Positions 52,529 to 62,149 of a stretch of 64,000 nucleotides of DNA are shown piece after piece (positions within the stretch are counted from its first letter, which is position 1; each line of letters opens with the position of its first letter). A model generated the notes under the pieces. It saw nothing but the letters and a program-made list of their open reading frames with translations. It was not told the origin of the DNA and searched no databases. The DNA is taken from assembly GCF_030580865.1 (NCBI RefSeq), contig NZ_JAUQSY010000021.1:1-64000 (forward strand), given 5' to 3'. A program made the translations under genes and the position numbers. This DNA comes from Hymenobacter aranciens. GTDB lineage: Bacteria > Bacteroidota > Bacteroidia > Cytophagales > Hymenobacteraceae.

Positions 52529-52601
52529 GATACCCACTACGTAAAATCGGCGGATGCCCGTCAACAACGCGCCTCCGCCGATTTCTTCAGCTCATTGCCA
52601 A

Positions 52602-55600
52602 TTACTCTACCACCAGCCGCTGGCTAAGCTGCCGGCCCGCCGCCGTGCGTAGCTGCACCACGTAGGTGCCCGGCGCCAGGCCCGTGAGCGGCAACACGGC
52701 CCGGCCCCGCGCCGCCGCAGGCACTGCCTGAGTGCGCAGCAGCTGCCCCAGCGTATTGTACACCTGCGCCGTGGCTGCCTCGGCCCCCATGCTGGCTTCG
52801 AGCTGCACAGTGCCGTGGCTGCCGGCCGGGTTTGGATAAAGCCGCAGGATGGTGCGGGGCGCGGCCGGGCCCCGGGTGCTCAGGCCGGTGCCGCCATTGA
52901 GATGCAGCATCAGGTTGGTGCCAGTGCCACTTACCACGTCAAGGTCGCCGTCGCGGTCGAGGTCGGCGAGGGTGAACGAGGTGCCGGGGTTGCCCAGAAA
53001 GACTCCCCCGGGAGGCGGGCTGAATGGCGGGCCCAGGCTGCCGGGATGCAGCCGCATAGCCACCGAGCCAGCGGCCGGAATGAACGCGGCCACATCCAGG
53101 TCGCCGTCGTGGTCGAGGTCGGCCACCTGCAGCTGGTTGGCGCCATTATCAACCGGAATGCTGCGGGCCAGCACGAAGCGCTGCACACCGTCGTTGCGGT
53201 AAATCAGCACTTCGCTCGCCAGAGTGGTGCGGTCGCGGTTCAGCACCACCAAGTCGAGGTCGCCGTCGGCATCCATGTCGGCCAGGCGCACGTCCTGCGC
53301 CGAGGACGAGCCCGCTAGCACCAGCCGGTACTCGTCAGGCGACATTGCCGGGGTGTTGCGGTAGTTATACCACACTCCTACGTAGTTACTGGCGGCACTG
53401 GTATATACGAAGTCAAGTGAGCCATCCTGGTCGAGGTCGCCGACTGCCAGGCCATACGCACTATCCTGCGCGTGATAAAGCATGAAGCCCGGCGCCTGGA
53501 AGCCGCCCAGGCCATTGCCGGCGTATATGTCGACCGACGAGTGGGCGCTGGCCACCAGGTCGAGGCTGCCGTCGGCGTTCATGTCGGCCAGGCGCAGGGC
53601 GTAGGGGGCATTAGGGCCGCCAAAGCTGCTGCCCGGCGCAAACGTGCCGCTGCCATTGTTCAGCAGCACCTGCAGCTGGCCGCTGCCGGCCCCCGTCACC
53701 ACGTCGAGGTCGCCGTCGTTGTCCACATCGCCCACCGTTAGCACCGTGGCACTGCCGGCCGCCACGGCATAGGCCGGCCAAAAGGCCGCTTGCCCGGCGT
53801 TGGTATTGAGGCGCACTTCCAGGGTGACGGTTGCCGCCGGGGTGCCTGCCAGGCTGAGCACATCGAGGGCGCCGTCGCCGTTCACGTCGGCCACGGCGGT
53901 AGCCTGCTGGGCGGCTGTTCCCGGCAACACCGATGGTACGCTCGTGGGCGGGCTGAAATTACCCGTGCCGTTACCGGCCGTAGCGGCCGTGAACTGGTAC
54001 ACTTCGGCGCGTACCGGGCCGGCGCCGGGCCCGGCCAGGGTGGCGGGCACCGTCACGCTCACCTGCTCGCCGGGGGCAAATGGCACGCCGGGCACGAAGC
54101 GCAGCCCGGCCGTGCCACCGCCGGTGTAGCTGCCGCTACGCCGGCCCTGGCGCAGGTTGCTGCTCACGGTCCAGCCATCGGCGGTGGCGGCCGCAATAGG
54201 CTGTGAGAACGTTAAATCGAGCGCCGCGCCGAAACCGGCCGCAACGGTATTGCGGGCGGGCACTTGGGCCGTGAGCTGCACCGGGGCCTGGGCCGGACCG
54301 TTGCGCCACAGCTGTACGCTGGTGGCAAACCCGGCCAGCATGTCCAGGTCGCCATCGTTATCGAAGTCCGCCATTGTCAAATCGTTATGGCTGGCACCCA
54401 GCGCAAACCGGACCGGCGTAAATACGCCGCTCCCCCGGTTGAGCAGTAGCGTGGCCAGGGCGCTGCCGGTGAGCGTGTAGGCATCGGTGAGCAGCAGGTC
54501 GAGGTCGCCGTCGGCATCCACGTCGCCCAGCACTGGTTTGGTTCCGGTAAGGGTGCTGTTCAGCGGGGGAGTGAGCACCGTGGCAAACTGGCCGGCACCG
54601 TTATTCGCCAGCACCGGCAGCTTCAGGCCGAACGTAACGCCGAGCAAATCAAGGTCGCCGTCGCCGTCCAGGTCGGCCAGCGCTACGTCTCTCAAGCCAG
54701 TGCCTCCGAAACTAACCTGCTGGGTGCCGCCAAATTGCCCGGTTCCGTCGTTGAGGCGTACGCTGGCAGATTGAACCATTGACGAGCTACTGGCTACCAC
54801 CAGGTCGAGGTCACCGTCGCTGTCGATATCGCCCAGCGCCAGGCTTTCGGGATAGGCCAGTACGCTCGCATCGGCACCCGCCCGGAAGCCCCCCCGGCCG
54901 TCGCCGAGGCGCGTCAGCACCAGGCCCGGCACCTGGCTGAGCTGGCTCACCACAAAATCGAGGTTGCCATCGGCGTTGATGTCGCCCACGGCCAGCTTCA
55001 CGGCATTGGGGCCCAGGGCCACCGACGTTGGTGCTCCAAACCGGCCCAGGCCGTCGTTGAGCAATACATTGACGGCGCTGTTGGAGGTGCCGGCCCCGGT
55101 GGTGAGCAGCGCCAGCACGTCGAGGTCGCCGTCGTTATCCACGTCGGCCGTAGCTAGTTGGCGGCAAGTGGTGTTGCTCAAGGGTAGCAGCAGGCTGGTG
55201 CTGATGCTCAAGCGGCCCGCGCCGTCGTTCAGGGTCAGGCGGGCCTGGGCGGGCGAGCCCGCCGCCGCATTCTGCTCGCGGGTGAGCAGGTCCGCGAATC
55301 CGTCGCCGTTGAAGTCGCCGGGCAGGGCTTGTTGCGTCGCGGGCCGGTTCAGGGTCTGGGTGTGGGCAAACTGGCCGCGGCCCGCCCCGCTCGTGGCCGT
55401 GCGAAACTGAAACACCTGCCCCGTCAGCACGGGGTCGCCGGCGAGGCTGCGCAGGCCGGGCGCCACGCTCACGCTCACTTCCTCGCCCGGCGCGAAGGCC
55501 GTGGTGGGGGTAAAGCTGAGCGTGTTGCCCGTGGCGCTGCCCGTGCCCAGGCGCCGCCCGCGCTGCTGCGCAAATACACGCAGCGCGCCCACGCTGGCCG

Positions 55601-58600
55601 CCTCCATCGGCAGCGGGAACGTGAGCTGCAGGCTGCTGCCCACCGGCACGGCCAGCGCATTGCGGGCGGGGCTGACGCTGAGCAGCGTCGGGTTGGGCAG
55701 CACCGTGAAATTGGTGCTGCTGGTGGCCGTGCCGCTGGGCGTGGTGAGGCTCAGGCGGCCCGAAGTGGCCCCGGCCGGCACCGGCACCGTCAGCTCGGTG
55801 CCCGACACCACCACGAAGCCCGGCGCCATCAGCCCGTTGAAACGGACGGCCGTGGTGCCCCCGAAGTACGTGCCCGTGAGCGTTACCAAGCGCTGCACCG
55901 CGCCGCTGCCGGGTGTGAAGCTGGCAATGCTGGGCGCGGGCACAACGAACGGCGTACTGCTGCTGCCCGAGCCCGAGGGCGAGGTGAGCACAATGAGGCC
56001 GGTGGCCGTGCCGGCGGCCGTGGTAATGGTAAGCTGCGTGCCCGACACCACCGTAAATGCCACCGGCACACCGCCAATGGTAACGCTGGTAGTCGCCCCC
56101 AGTCCGCTGCCGGTGAGGGTGATGACCGTGCCCGCCGGGCCGTTGGTGGGGGTAAAGCTGGTGATGGCCGGCGGCAGCGGGTGGTTGAAATAAACAAACA
56201 AGCCTTTCTTGTTCAGGCTGTCGCCCGCCATGACCACGTCCAGGTCGCCATCGAGGTCCAAGTCAGCTACATTCATCATCGCCACGCTGACATTGGCATT
56301 CAGCGTAAGAGGTGGAGTGCTGAAGGTGCCGCTGCCATTGTTGCGCAGCACCTGCACGCTCACCGGGCGGCTGTGGCGGGTCGTCAGCAGGTCGAGGTCG
56401 CCGTCGGCATCCATGTCGGCCAGGTATAGCCGGAGTGCTCCGCTGGTGCCGGCCAGCGCCTGCGTGGCCGTGAAATTGCCCGCGCCGTCGCCCTGAAATA
56501 CCTGCATCGAAGTCTGGGAGCTGCTGGCCGAGCCGCAGCTTATCAGGTCGAGGTGGCCGTCGCCGTTCACATCGCCCATTTCCAGGGCGCAGCCCCGTTC
56601 GCCCTGCGCCATTGGCAGGGGCAGCAGCGGGGCTGCCACAAAATTGCCACCGCCCGTGCCAAAGCAGTTCTGGAGCAGCATGGTCCCGACGGTCGCAATG
56701 TCCAGGCGGCCATCGCTGTCGAGGTCGCCCAGCCGCAGGGCGATGGCTCCCGGCGCGGCCGTAGCGCCGGGACGGCGCCGCACCCCCCCAGCCCCGGTAT
56801 TGAGCAGCACCAGCACGCTGTCGGCCGTGGGGGTAATGGCCGTCAGGTCCATCGTCCCGTCGCCGTCGAGGTCGCCCACGGCCAGGGTATTCACGATGCC
56901 CGTGGACACGAACAGCGGTTGCACGGGGCCAAAATTGCCGTTGCCGGTGCCCGCCCGCCACGCCAGCTGGTCAACTTCGCGGTTGTTGCTGTCAAACGAA
57001 TGAAAGATGCTCATCACCAGGTCGAGGTGTGCGTCGCCGTCGAAATCAACGGCCTGCATGGCGCGCGGGTAATCGTTCGACAGCACATTAGCATTGCCGC
57101 CGAAGCGCCCCTGGCCGTTGTTGAGCAGCACCCGCGTCTGCCGGTTCAGCACGTCGTGCGACACCAAATCGGGGGCGCCATCTTCGTTGAAGTCGCCCGT
57201 CACATCCTGCAGCATCTCGGTGACGGCCCCGCTGGAATAGCTGCTCCACAGCAGTGTGCCCCGGCCGGTGCCACTCGTGGCAGCCGTGAAGGTATATACC
57301 TGGTCGGCAGCATTAGTCCCAGGGCCGCCGGGCATCGTCACCTGCACCCGCTCGCCGGCCGCAAAGTCCACCGCCGGGTCGAAATCGCGCCGGGCCGTGC
57401 CCGCGCCGCTGCCGCTGCCCGGGCGCCGGCCCTGGCGCTGGCTGCCATGCACTACCAGGTCGCCGGCGGCGCTGGCGGGCAGGCTTTGGGCAAACGTGAG
57501 GCCGATGCTGCTGTTTGGGGGTACGCTCACGGCGTTGCGGGCCGGGGTGTAGCCGTTGGGCTGCACCGGGGTGGTCAGGGTGAAGGGGTCGGGGCTGGTG
57601 GCCGTGCCGCCGGGCGTGGTCACCACCACGGGGCCGGTGACGGCCCCGGCCGGCACCACTGCCGTGCACTGCGTGGCCGACAGCACCGTCACGCCGGCGG
57701 CTGCCACGCCCCCAAACGTGATGCGGCGGGCACTCCGCAGGTTGGTGCCGCTCAGCACCACGCGGGTGCCCACCGGCCCCTGGGCCGGAGTCAGCGCCGT
57801 GATGCCCGGCGCGCCCGTGCCCTGGTTGCGCCGCAGCACCAGCGTTGCCTGCGCATCATTGGTAAACACCACGTCGAGGTCGCCGTCGCCATCGAAGTCG
57901 CCCAGCTCCGGGAGGCTGACGAGCTGTCCGGCCAGCCCGATAGTAGTGGTGGTGGGAAGCTGCAGGCGGCCCTGGCCGTCACCCAGCAGCACGTCCAGCT
58001 TGGGCGTCAGGGTCGAAAAAGAGCTTACGCCGCTCAAGGTCAGCACGTCGAGCCGGCCATCGGCGTTGAGGTCCTGCAGGCGCAGGGCCTGCTGCCCCGC
58101 CCCAATGCCGTAGAGAATGCTACGCAGCCCCATCTGGCCGGTGGGCAGACCCGGCCAGATGGCCACCATTCCTCCCTGCTGACTTAAGCTGTAACTCACC
58201 AGCGCCACCGCATCAGGCAGGCCGTCGCCATTCATATCTCCCACCTGCAGGCCGTTCGCCGTCAGGCCATTGCCAAGCAGCTGGCCCGTGGGCGCCGCCA
58301 GGATACCCCAGCCATTGTTGAGGGCCGTGAGCAGCTGGCTGTCAGTCAGCGTCAGCAGGTCGAGGTCGCCGTCGTTGTCGAGGTCGGCCAGCCGGGCGTA
58401 GGAGGTGTTGCCCACCGTGACGGCCGTCCCGGCCAACGCGAATGCGCCGGTTCCGTTGTTGAGGGCCACCCGCACCGTAAGTCCCTGCATGTACAGCAGG
58501 TCGAGGTCGCCGTCGCGGTCGAGGTCGCCCACCTGCGGCAGGCGGTATTCGCCCAGCCCACTCAGCTGCGGGCCCGCCACAAAGCGGCCACTGCCGTTGT

Positions 58601-60962
58601 TGAGCCAGGTGTCGAGGCGGGCCAGGTTTTGCCCGGTCAGGCTCAGGGCTACCAGCAGGTCGGTGTCGCCGTCGGCATCCACGTCGGCCAGGCTCACGCC
58701 GAGCAGGGTGCCCGGCACGGCCGGCAGCGCCGCCGGGCTTACCGTAAATGTGCCACTGCCGTCGTTAAACAACAATACTACCGGTGTAGCTCCGCTCTGC
58801 TGGCCCAGCAAATCCAGGTCGCCGTCGCTGTCGAAGTCGGCCGCCTGCCAATGAACGGCCAGCTGCGTCAGCGCCGTCGTCGTCATGCCCGTGGCATCGA
58901 ACAGCCCCTCGCCGGTGCCGCCCGTGGCCGCCCGAAACTCCACCACCCGCGGCTGCACCACGCCGCCCGCCGTGCCCGTGAGCGTGGCGGGCAGGCTCAT
59001 GCTCACGCGTTCGCCGGGCCCGAAGGCCGGGCTGGGGGGGAGGCTGAGCGCGGCCGTGCCGCCGCCGTTCACCGCCCCGGTCTGCGCCCCCCGCTGAGCG
59101 CCGAATACCCGCAGCGCCCCCGCCGACAACGCCGAAACGGGCGCACTAAACGTAGCGCCGACGGCCGCCCCGGGGGCCACGCTCACTGCATTGCTGGCTG
59201 GGCTGGTGCTCACAATGGTTACTGGCGGCACGGCCCCGGCAGTTACCACGAAGGGCTGCGCACTTTGCGCCGTGCCGCCGGCCGTGGTCACCTCAATAAG
59301 CCCGGTGCTGGCCCCGGCCGGCACAGTGGCGGTGAGCTGCTGCCCGGCCCCGACGATGAAAATGGCTGTCGTGCCGTTGAAGCGCACGGCCGCGGTACTG
59401 GCCAGGGCCGTCCCCGAAATGCTGACCGTGCTGCCCACTGGCCCGGCCCCCGGCGAAAAGCTGGTAATGACGGGCATCGGCACGGGCGGGGCCAGGCCAT
59501 CGCGGCCCAGCACCACGCGCTTGGTATTGCCCTCGGCCGTTAGCACGTCGAGGTCGCCGTCGCTGTCCACGTCGCCCAGCGTCACGCCCAGCGTGGTAGC
59601 CGCCCCCATAAACGTAGCCTGCAGCTGCACCGGGGCATACTGGGCCGTGAAACTGCCACTGCCATTGTTGAGGAAGGTGATAAGCTGGCCGCCGACGCCC
59701 TGCGCCACCACCAGGTCGAGGTCGCCATCGGCATCTACGTCGCCGGTGCTCAGGCCGGTAGGCGAGCTGCCGGGCGGCAGGGCCAGCGTGGCGGTAGTGG
59801 CGAAAGTGCCGGCGCCGTTGTTGAGGCGCAGGCTCACCGAGCCGTTGATGGCGCTGGCGCTGCTGCCGGCGTTGGTCGTCACCAGGTCGAGGTCACCATC
59901 CTGGTCGAGGTCGGCCAGCTGCAGGTCGGTGGGGCTGGTGCCCACCCCGATAGTAGCCCCGGCGCTGAAGGCCCCCGCGCCGTTGTTTATCTTGCTAAGC
60001 ACGGAGCCGCTACCCTGGCTGCTAATCAGCATATCCAGGTCGTCGTCGTGGTCGAGGTCGCCCAGCTGCACGGCCGAGGGCTGGGTGCCCGCTGCCAGTG
60101 TCACGGCATTGCTGAAGTAGCCCGAGCCATTATTCAGGCCAATGGTCACGGAGTTGCCGGTGGCACTGGCGCTCACGAGGTCAATGTCGCCATCCCCGTC
60201 CACGTCGCCGGCGGTCACGCTCACCGGGGGGCCACCCACGAGGAGCAACTGCGGGGGTAGCCCGCTCACGCCGAAGCTGCCGGTGCCATCGTTCAGGCCG
60301 ATGGACACGGTGGGGTTGCTGGCATCGCCGCCCAGCAGGTCGAGCAGGCCGTCGCCGTTGAGGTCAGCCAGGGCAGCGCCGCTGGGGGTGTTGCCCACCA
60401 GGTTGTTGCGGTAAGCGGTGAAGTGGCCGGTCCCGTCGTTCAGAAACGAGAACATGCCGTAGAGGCCGATGCTGGTGAGTAGGTCGAGGTCACCGTCATT
60501 GTCGATGTCGCCCAGCAGCTGGTCGCGCGAGTTGGTCCAGGCTACTTCGGTGGTATCGAGGAAGAACCCCCGGCCTGCACCGCCGGTAGCGGCCGTAAAC
60601 TGGTACACTTGTTTGCTGGTCCCGGTGCCAGCCGCATTGGCCAGCGTGCCGGGCACGGTCACACTCACCCGCTCGCCCGGCGCAAAGCTCTGGCTGGGGG
60701 TAAAGCTGAGCGTGGCGGTGCCCCCCCCGCCGATGGTGCCGGGCCGCTTGCCACGGAGCTGGTTGCCATCAACCCGCAAATTGGCCGCCGAGGCGGCCGT
60801 GATGGGCTGCGAAAACGTTAAACTCACCGGCCCGCTGCGCGGGGCGGCAACGGCATTGCGGGCCGGCTGGCGCGTGAGCAGCACCGGCGCCTGGGCCCGG
60901 GCCACCGTATTTGCCAGCACTGCCAGCATCACCTGAGTAGCGAGAGTAACTATTTTTACCAT
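52602..60962 (-). CDS. Giant T9SS surface protein with five seven-bladed FG-GAP propellers
   Basis: Encodes 2786 aa from the ATG at 60962; a TTG two codons upstream is an alternative. Signal peptide to about residue 25. Then five modules, each a SbsA/Big_5-type Ig domain (RNAVAAPRSG, SNAVSVAPGA, RNAVSVPPNS, RNALAVPVGS, RNTVAAGFGA) followed by a VCBS/FG-GAP region. Counting the DxDxDGDxD calcium-loop motif gives exactly seven per module, 35 in total, as expected for seven-bladed propellers like integrin alpha. IPT/TIG domains follow modules 1 and 2, and two follow module 3. A T9SS sorting domain ends the protein (LRLYPNPAGSHGTVQLE, LAPGTYVVQLRT, SQRLVVE). Likely a Ca-dependent surface adhesin. 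Confidence 0.95.
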   Translation of the reverse strand: MVKIVTLATQVMLAVLANTVARAQAPVLLTRQPARNAVAAPRSGPVSLTFSQPITAASAANLRVDGNQLRGKRPGTIGGGGTATLSFTPSQSFAPGERVSVTVPGTLANAAGTGTSKQVYQFTAATGGAGRGFFLDTTEVAWTNSRDQLLGDIDNDGDLDLLTSIGLYGMFSFLNDGTGHFTAYRNNLVGNTPSGAALADLNGDGLLDLLGGDASNPTVSIGLNDGTGSFGVSGLPPQLLLVGGPPVSVTAGDVDGDGDIDLVSASATGNSVTIGLNNGSGYFSNAVTLAAGTQPSAVQLGDLDHDDDLDMLISSQGSGSVLSKINNGAGAFSAGATIGVGTSPTDLQLADLDQDGDLDLVTTNAGSSASAINGSVSLRLNNGAGTFATTATLALPPGSSPTGLSTGDVDADGDLDLVVAQGVGGQLITFLNNGSGSFTAQYAPVQLQATFMGAATTLGVTLGDVDSDGDLDVLTAEGNTKRVVLGRDGLAPPVPMPVITSFSPGAGPVGSTVSISGTALASTAAVRFNGTTAIFIVGAGQQLTATVPAGASTGLIEVTTAGGTAQSAQPFVVTAGAVPPVTIVSTSPASNAVSVAPGAAVGATFSAPVSALSAGALRVFGAQRGAQTGAVNGGGTAALSLPPSPAFGPGERVSMSLPATLTGTAGGVVQPRVVEFRAATGGTGEGLFDATGMTTTALTQLAVHWQAADFDSDGDLDLLGQQSGATPVVLLFNDGSGTFTVSPAALPAVPGTLLGVSLADVDADGDTDLLVALSLTGQNLARLDTWLNNGSGRFVAGPQLSGLGEYRLPQVGDLDRDGDLDLLYMQGLTVRVALNNGTGAFALAGTAVTVGNTSYARLADLDNDGDLDLLTLTDSQLLTALNNGWGILAAPTGQLLGNGLTANGLQVGDMNGDGLPDAVALVSYSLSQQGGMVAIWPGLPTGQMGLRSILYGIGAGQQALRLQDLNADGRLDVLTLSGVSSFSTLTPKLDVLLGDGQGRLQLPTTTTIGLAGQLVSLPELGDFDGDGDLDVVFTNDAQATLVLRRNQGTGAPGITALTPAQGPVGTRVVLSGTNLRSARRITFGGVAAAGVTVLSATQCTAVVPAGAVTGPVVVTTPGGTATSPDPFTLTTPVQPNGYTPARNAVSVPPNSSIGLTFAQSLPASAAGDLVVHGSQRQGRRPGSGSGAGTARRDFDPAVDFAAGERVQVTMPGGPGTNAADQVYTFTAATSGTGRGTLLWSSYSSGAVTEMLQDVTGDFNEDGAPDLVSHDVLNRQTRVLLNNGQGRFGGNANVLSNDYPRAMQAVDFDGDAHLDLVMSIFHSFDSNNREVDQLAWRAGTGNGNFGPVQPLFVSTGIVNTLAVGDLDGDGTMDLTAITPTADSVLVLLNTGAGGVRRRPGATAAPGAIALRLGDLDSDGRLDIATVGTMLLQNCFGTGGGNFVAAPLLPLPMAQGERGCALEMGDVNGDGHLDLISCGSASSSQTSMQVFQGDGAGNFTATQALAGTSGALRLYLADMDADGDLDLLTTRHSRPVSVQVLRNNGSGTFSTPPLTLNANVSVAMMNVADLDLDGDLDVVMAGDSLNKKGLFVYFNHPLPPAITSFTPTNGPAGTVITLTGSGLGATTSVTIGGVPVAFTVVSGTQLTITTAAGTATGLIVLTSPSGSGSSSTPFVVPAPSIASFTPGSGAVQRLVTLTGTYFGGTTAVRFNGLMAPGFVVVSGTELTVPVPAGATSGRLSLTTPSGTATSSTNFTVLPNPTLLSVSPARNALAVPVGSSLQLTFPLPMEAASVGALRVFAQQRGRRLGTGSATGNTLSFTPTTAFAPGEEVSVSVAPGLRSLAGDPVLTGQVFQFRTATSGAGRGQFAHTQTLNRPATQQALPGDFNGDGFADLLTREQNAAAGSPAQARLTLNDGAGRLSISTSLLLPLSNTTCRQLATADVDNDGDLDVLALLTTGAGTSNSAVNVLLNDGLGRFGAPTSVALGPNAVKLAVGDINADGNLDFVVSQLSQVPGLVLTRLGDGRGGFRAGADASVLAYPESLALGDIDSDGDLDLVVASSSSMVQSASVRLNDGTGQFGGTQQVSFGGTGLRDVALADLDGDGDLDLLGVTFGLKLPVLANNGAGQFATVLTPPLNSTLTGTKPVLGDVDADGDLDLLLTDAYTLTGSALATLLLNRGSGVFTPVRFALGASHNDLTMADFDNDGDLDMLAGFATSVQLWRNGPAQAPVQLTAQVPARNTVAAGFGAALDLTFSQPIAAATADGWTVSSNLRQGRRSGSYTGGGTAGLRFVPGVPFAPGEQVSVTVPATLAGPGAGPVRAEVYQFTAATAGNGTGNFSPPTSVPSVLPGTAAQQATAVADVNGDGALDVLSLAGTPAATVTLEVRLNTNAGQAAFWPAYAVAAGSATVLTVGDVDNDGDLDVVTGAGSGQLQVLLNNGSGTFAPGSSFGGPNAPYALRLADMNADGSLDLVASAHSSVDIYAGNGLGGFQAPGFMLYHAQDSAYGLAVGDLDQDGSLDFVYTSAASNYVGVWYNYRNTPAMSPDEYRLVLAGSSSAQDVRLADMDADGDLDLVVLNRDRTTLASEVLIYRNDGVQRFVLARSIPVDNGANQLQVADLDHDGDLDVAAFIPAAGSVAMRLHPGSLGPPFSPPPGGVFLGNPGTSFTLADLDRDGDLDVVSGTGTNLMLHLNGGTGLSTRGPAAPRTILRLYPNPAGSHGTVQLEASMGAEAATAQVYNTLGQLLRTQAVPAAARGRAVLPLTGLAPGTYVVQLRTAAGRQLSQRLVVE

Positions 60963-61040
60963 AGCCAAATGAGCAAAAGATATATGCGACCAACAAAGCT
61001 ACGTATTTACCCGTCTCGCCACGCGCTGCCGGCGCTGGCA

Positions 61041-61697
61041 ATGCGGCCTGAAATGTCAGCCGCACGCTGCCGGCCAGTCCACTCGGGTAGTCCTCCTCCT
61101 CGGTTTCAGCTTTTACTGCTTAGCTCCCTGCTTCTTAGCCTGCTGCTGCCCGCTGTGGGGTCAGCCCAAGCGCCCCTCGCTCCGGCCTTCGATACCGAGC
61201 GGCGCGCTCTCGACTACCGCGCCACCAACGTGCTGGGCACCTGGGCGCTGGCCAACGTGGCCGCCGGCACCGCCCTCACCCTGGCCGGCGAGGGCCAAAC
61301 CAAAGCCTTCGGCCAGATGACCCTCGGCTGGGGCGCCGTCAACCTGGGCATCGTGGCTGCCATCAGGCTGGGCAAGGGCCGCTCCGCGCCCACCGACCGC
61401 GCCGGCACCGTGCGCGCCCAGCTGGCCACCGAAAACATCTACCTCCTCAACGCCGGCCTCGACGTGGCCTATCTGGCCGGCGGCTTCTGGCTACTGGAAC
61501 ACGCCAACACCCGCCGCACCCCGGCCGATTATCAGCAAAACAAAGGCTTCGGCGAGGCGCTGCTGGTGCAGGGCGGCTTCCTGCTCCTGTTTGATGGCCT
61601 GCTGTATCGGGCCCACCACCGACATGGGAATAAGGGACTGTATCCGCTGCTCAGCCGGGTGCAGACCGTGCCGGGCGGGGTGGCGGTGGTGTGGTAA
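61041..61697 (+). CDS. Small membrane protein of unknown function
   Basis: Uses the ATG at 61041; starts at 60969, 60984 and 61053 are also open, and 60969 would leave only 6 bases to the divergent giant gene. A signal or anchor segment (LLLLSSLLLSLLLPAVGSAQ) is followed by three to four hydrophobic stretches: NVLGTWALANVAAGTALTLA, GWGAVNLGIVAAIRL, NAGLDVAYLAGGFWLLEH and LLVQGGFLLLFDGLLYR. It may belong to a Bacteroidota membrane DUF (possibly DUF6992). A His-rich turn (RAHHRHGN) lies near the end. Function unknown. Confidence 0.7.
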   Translation: MRPEMSAARCRPVHSGSPPPRFQLLLLSSLLLSLLLPAVGSAQAPLAPAFDTERRALDYRATNVLGTWALANVAAGTALTLAGEGQTKAFGQMTLGWGAVNLGIVAAIRLGKGRSAPTDRAGTVRAQLATENIYLLNAGLDVAYLAGGFWLLEHANTRRTPADYQQNKGFGEALLVQGGFLLLFDGLLYRAHHRHGNKGLYPLLSRVQTVPGGVAVVW

Positions 61698-61742
61698 GCT
61701 CTAGCTTGCCGTTGGATATCGGGTAAAAATTACCCCGAACAC

Positions 61743-62027
61743 CTAAACCAAGGTCGACGAAAACGCCACCGGCGGCGCGGCAAACAGCTTTTTCGTGGCC
61801 GGCCACACCTCCCCAAACAGCGCCGAGCGGCGGTAGTTATCCAGGTCGGCGGCCGAGGCCCAGTGGCTGAAAGTGCAGTAGATGTGGGGCTGGTCGGCAT
61901 CCTGCCACAGCTCCAGGTGCCGGCAGCCGGGCTGCTGCCGGATGCGGTGTTCCGAAGCCCGGAACAGCGCCAGAAACGCGGGCACCTGGGTGGGGTCGAA
62001 GGTCATGCGGACGACTCGCAGTAGCAT
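61743..62027 (-). CDS. Antibiotic-biosynthesis-monooxygenase (ABM) domain protein
   Basis: Encodes 94 aa from the ATG at 62027 (MLLRVVRMTFDPTQVPAFL). It is a single dimeric alpha/beta ABM domain: FLALFRASEHRIRQQPGCRH, LELWQDADQPHIYCTFSHW, then LDNYRRSALFGEVWPATKKLF. Relatives include quinol monooxygenases (YgiN) and heme-degrading IsdG, but the IsdG heme residues are not evident. Often these are small detoxification proteins. Monocistronic. Confidence 0.85.
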   Translation of the reverse strand: MLLRVVRMTFDPTQVPAFLALFRASEHRIRQQPGCRHLELWQDADQPHIYCTFSHWASAADLDNYRRSALFGEVWPATKKLFAAPPVAFSSTLV

Positions 62028-62149
62028 AAGGTAAGCAGTTGAGAAGAAGAAGGTAGAAATAATGCTGGTTGCAAGCTCAGCCTTAACACAGAATAAACCT
62101 AAGACGTAAAGGTCGGTGTCATTCATTCATTTTTCCATCTTCACACCTT

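Noticed and set aside
52602..60962. Recurring CACGTCGAGGTCGCCGTC-like DNA spaced at intervals, CRISPR-like at first sight
   Set aside because: These are the codons for repeated DxDGDxDL calcium loops in the propeller protein, not DNA-level repeats with spacers.
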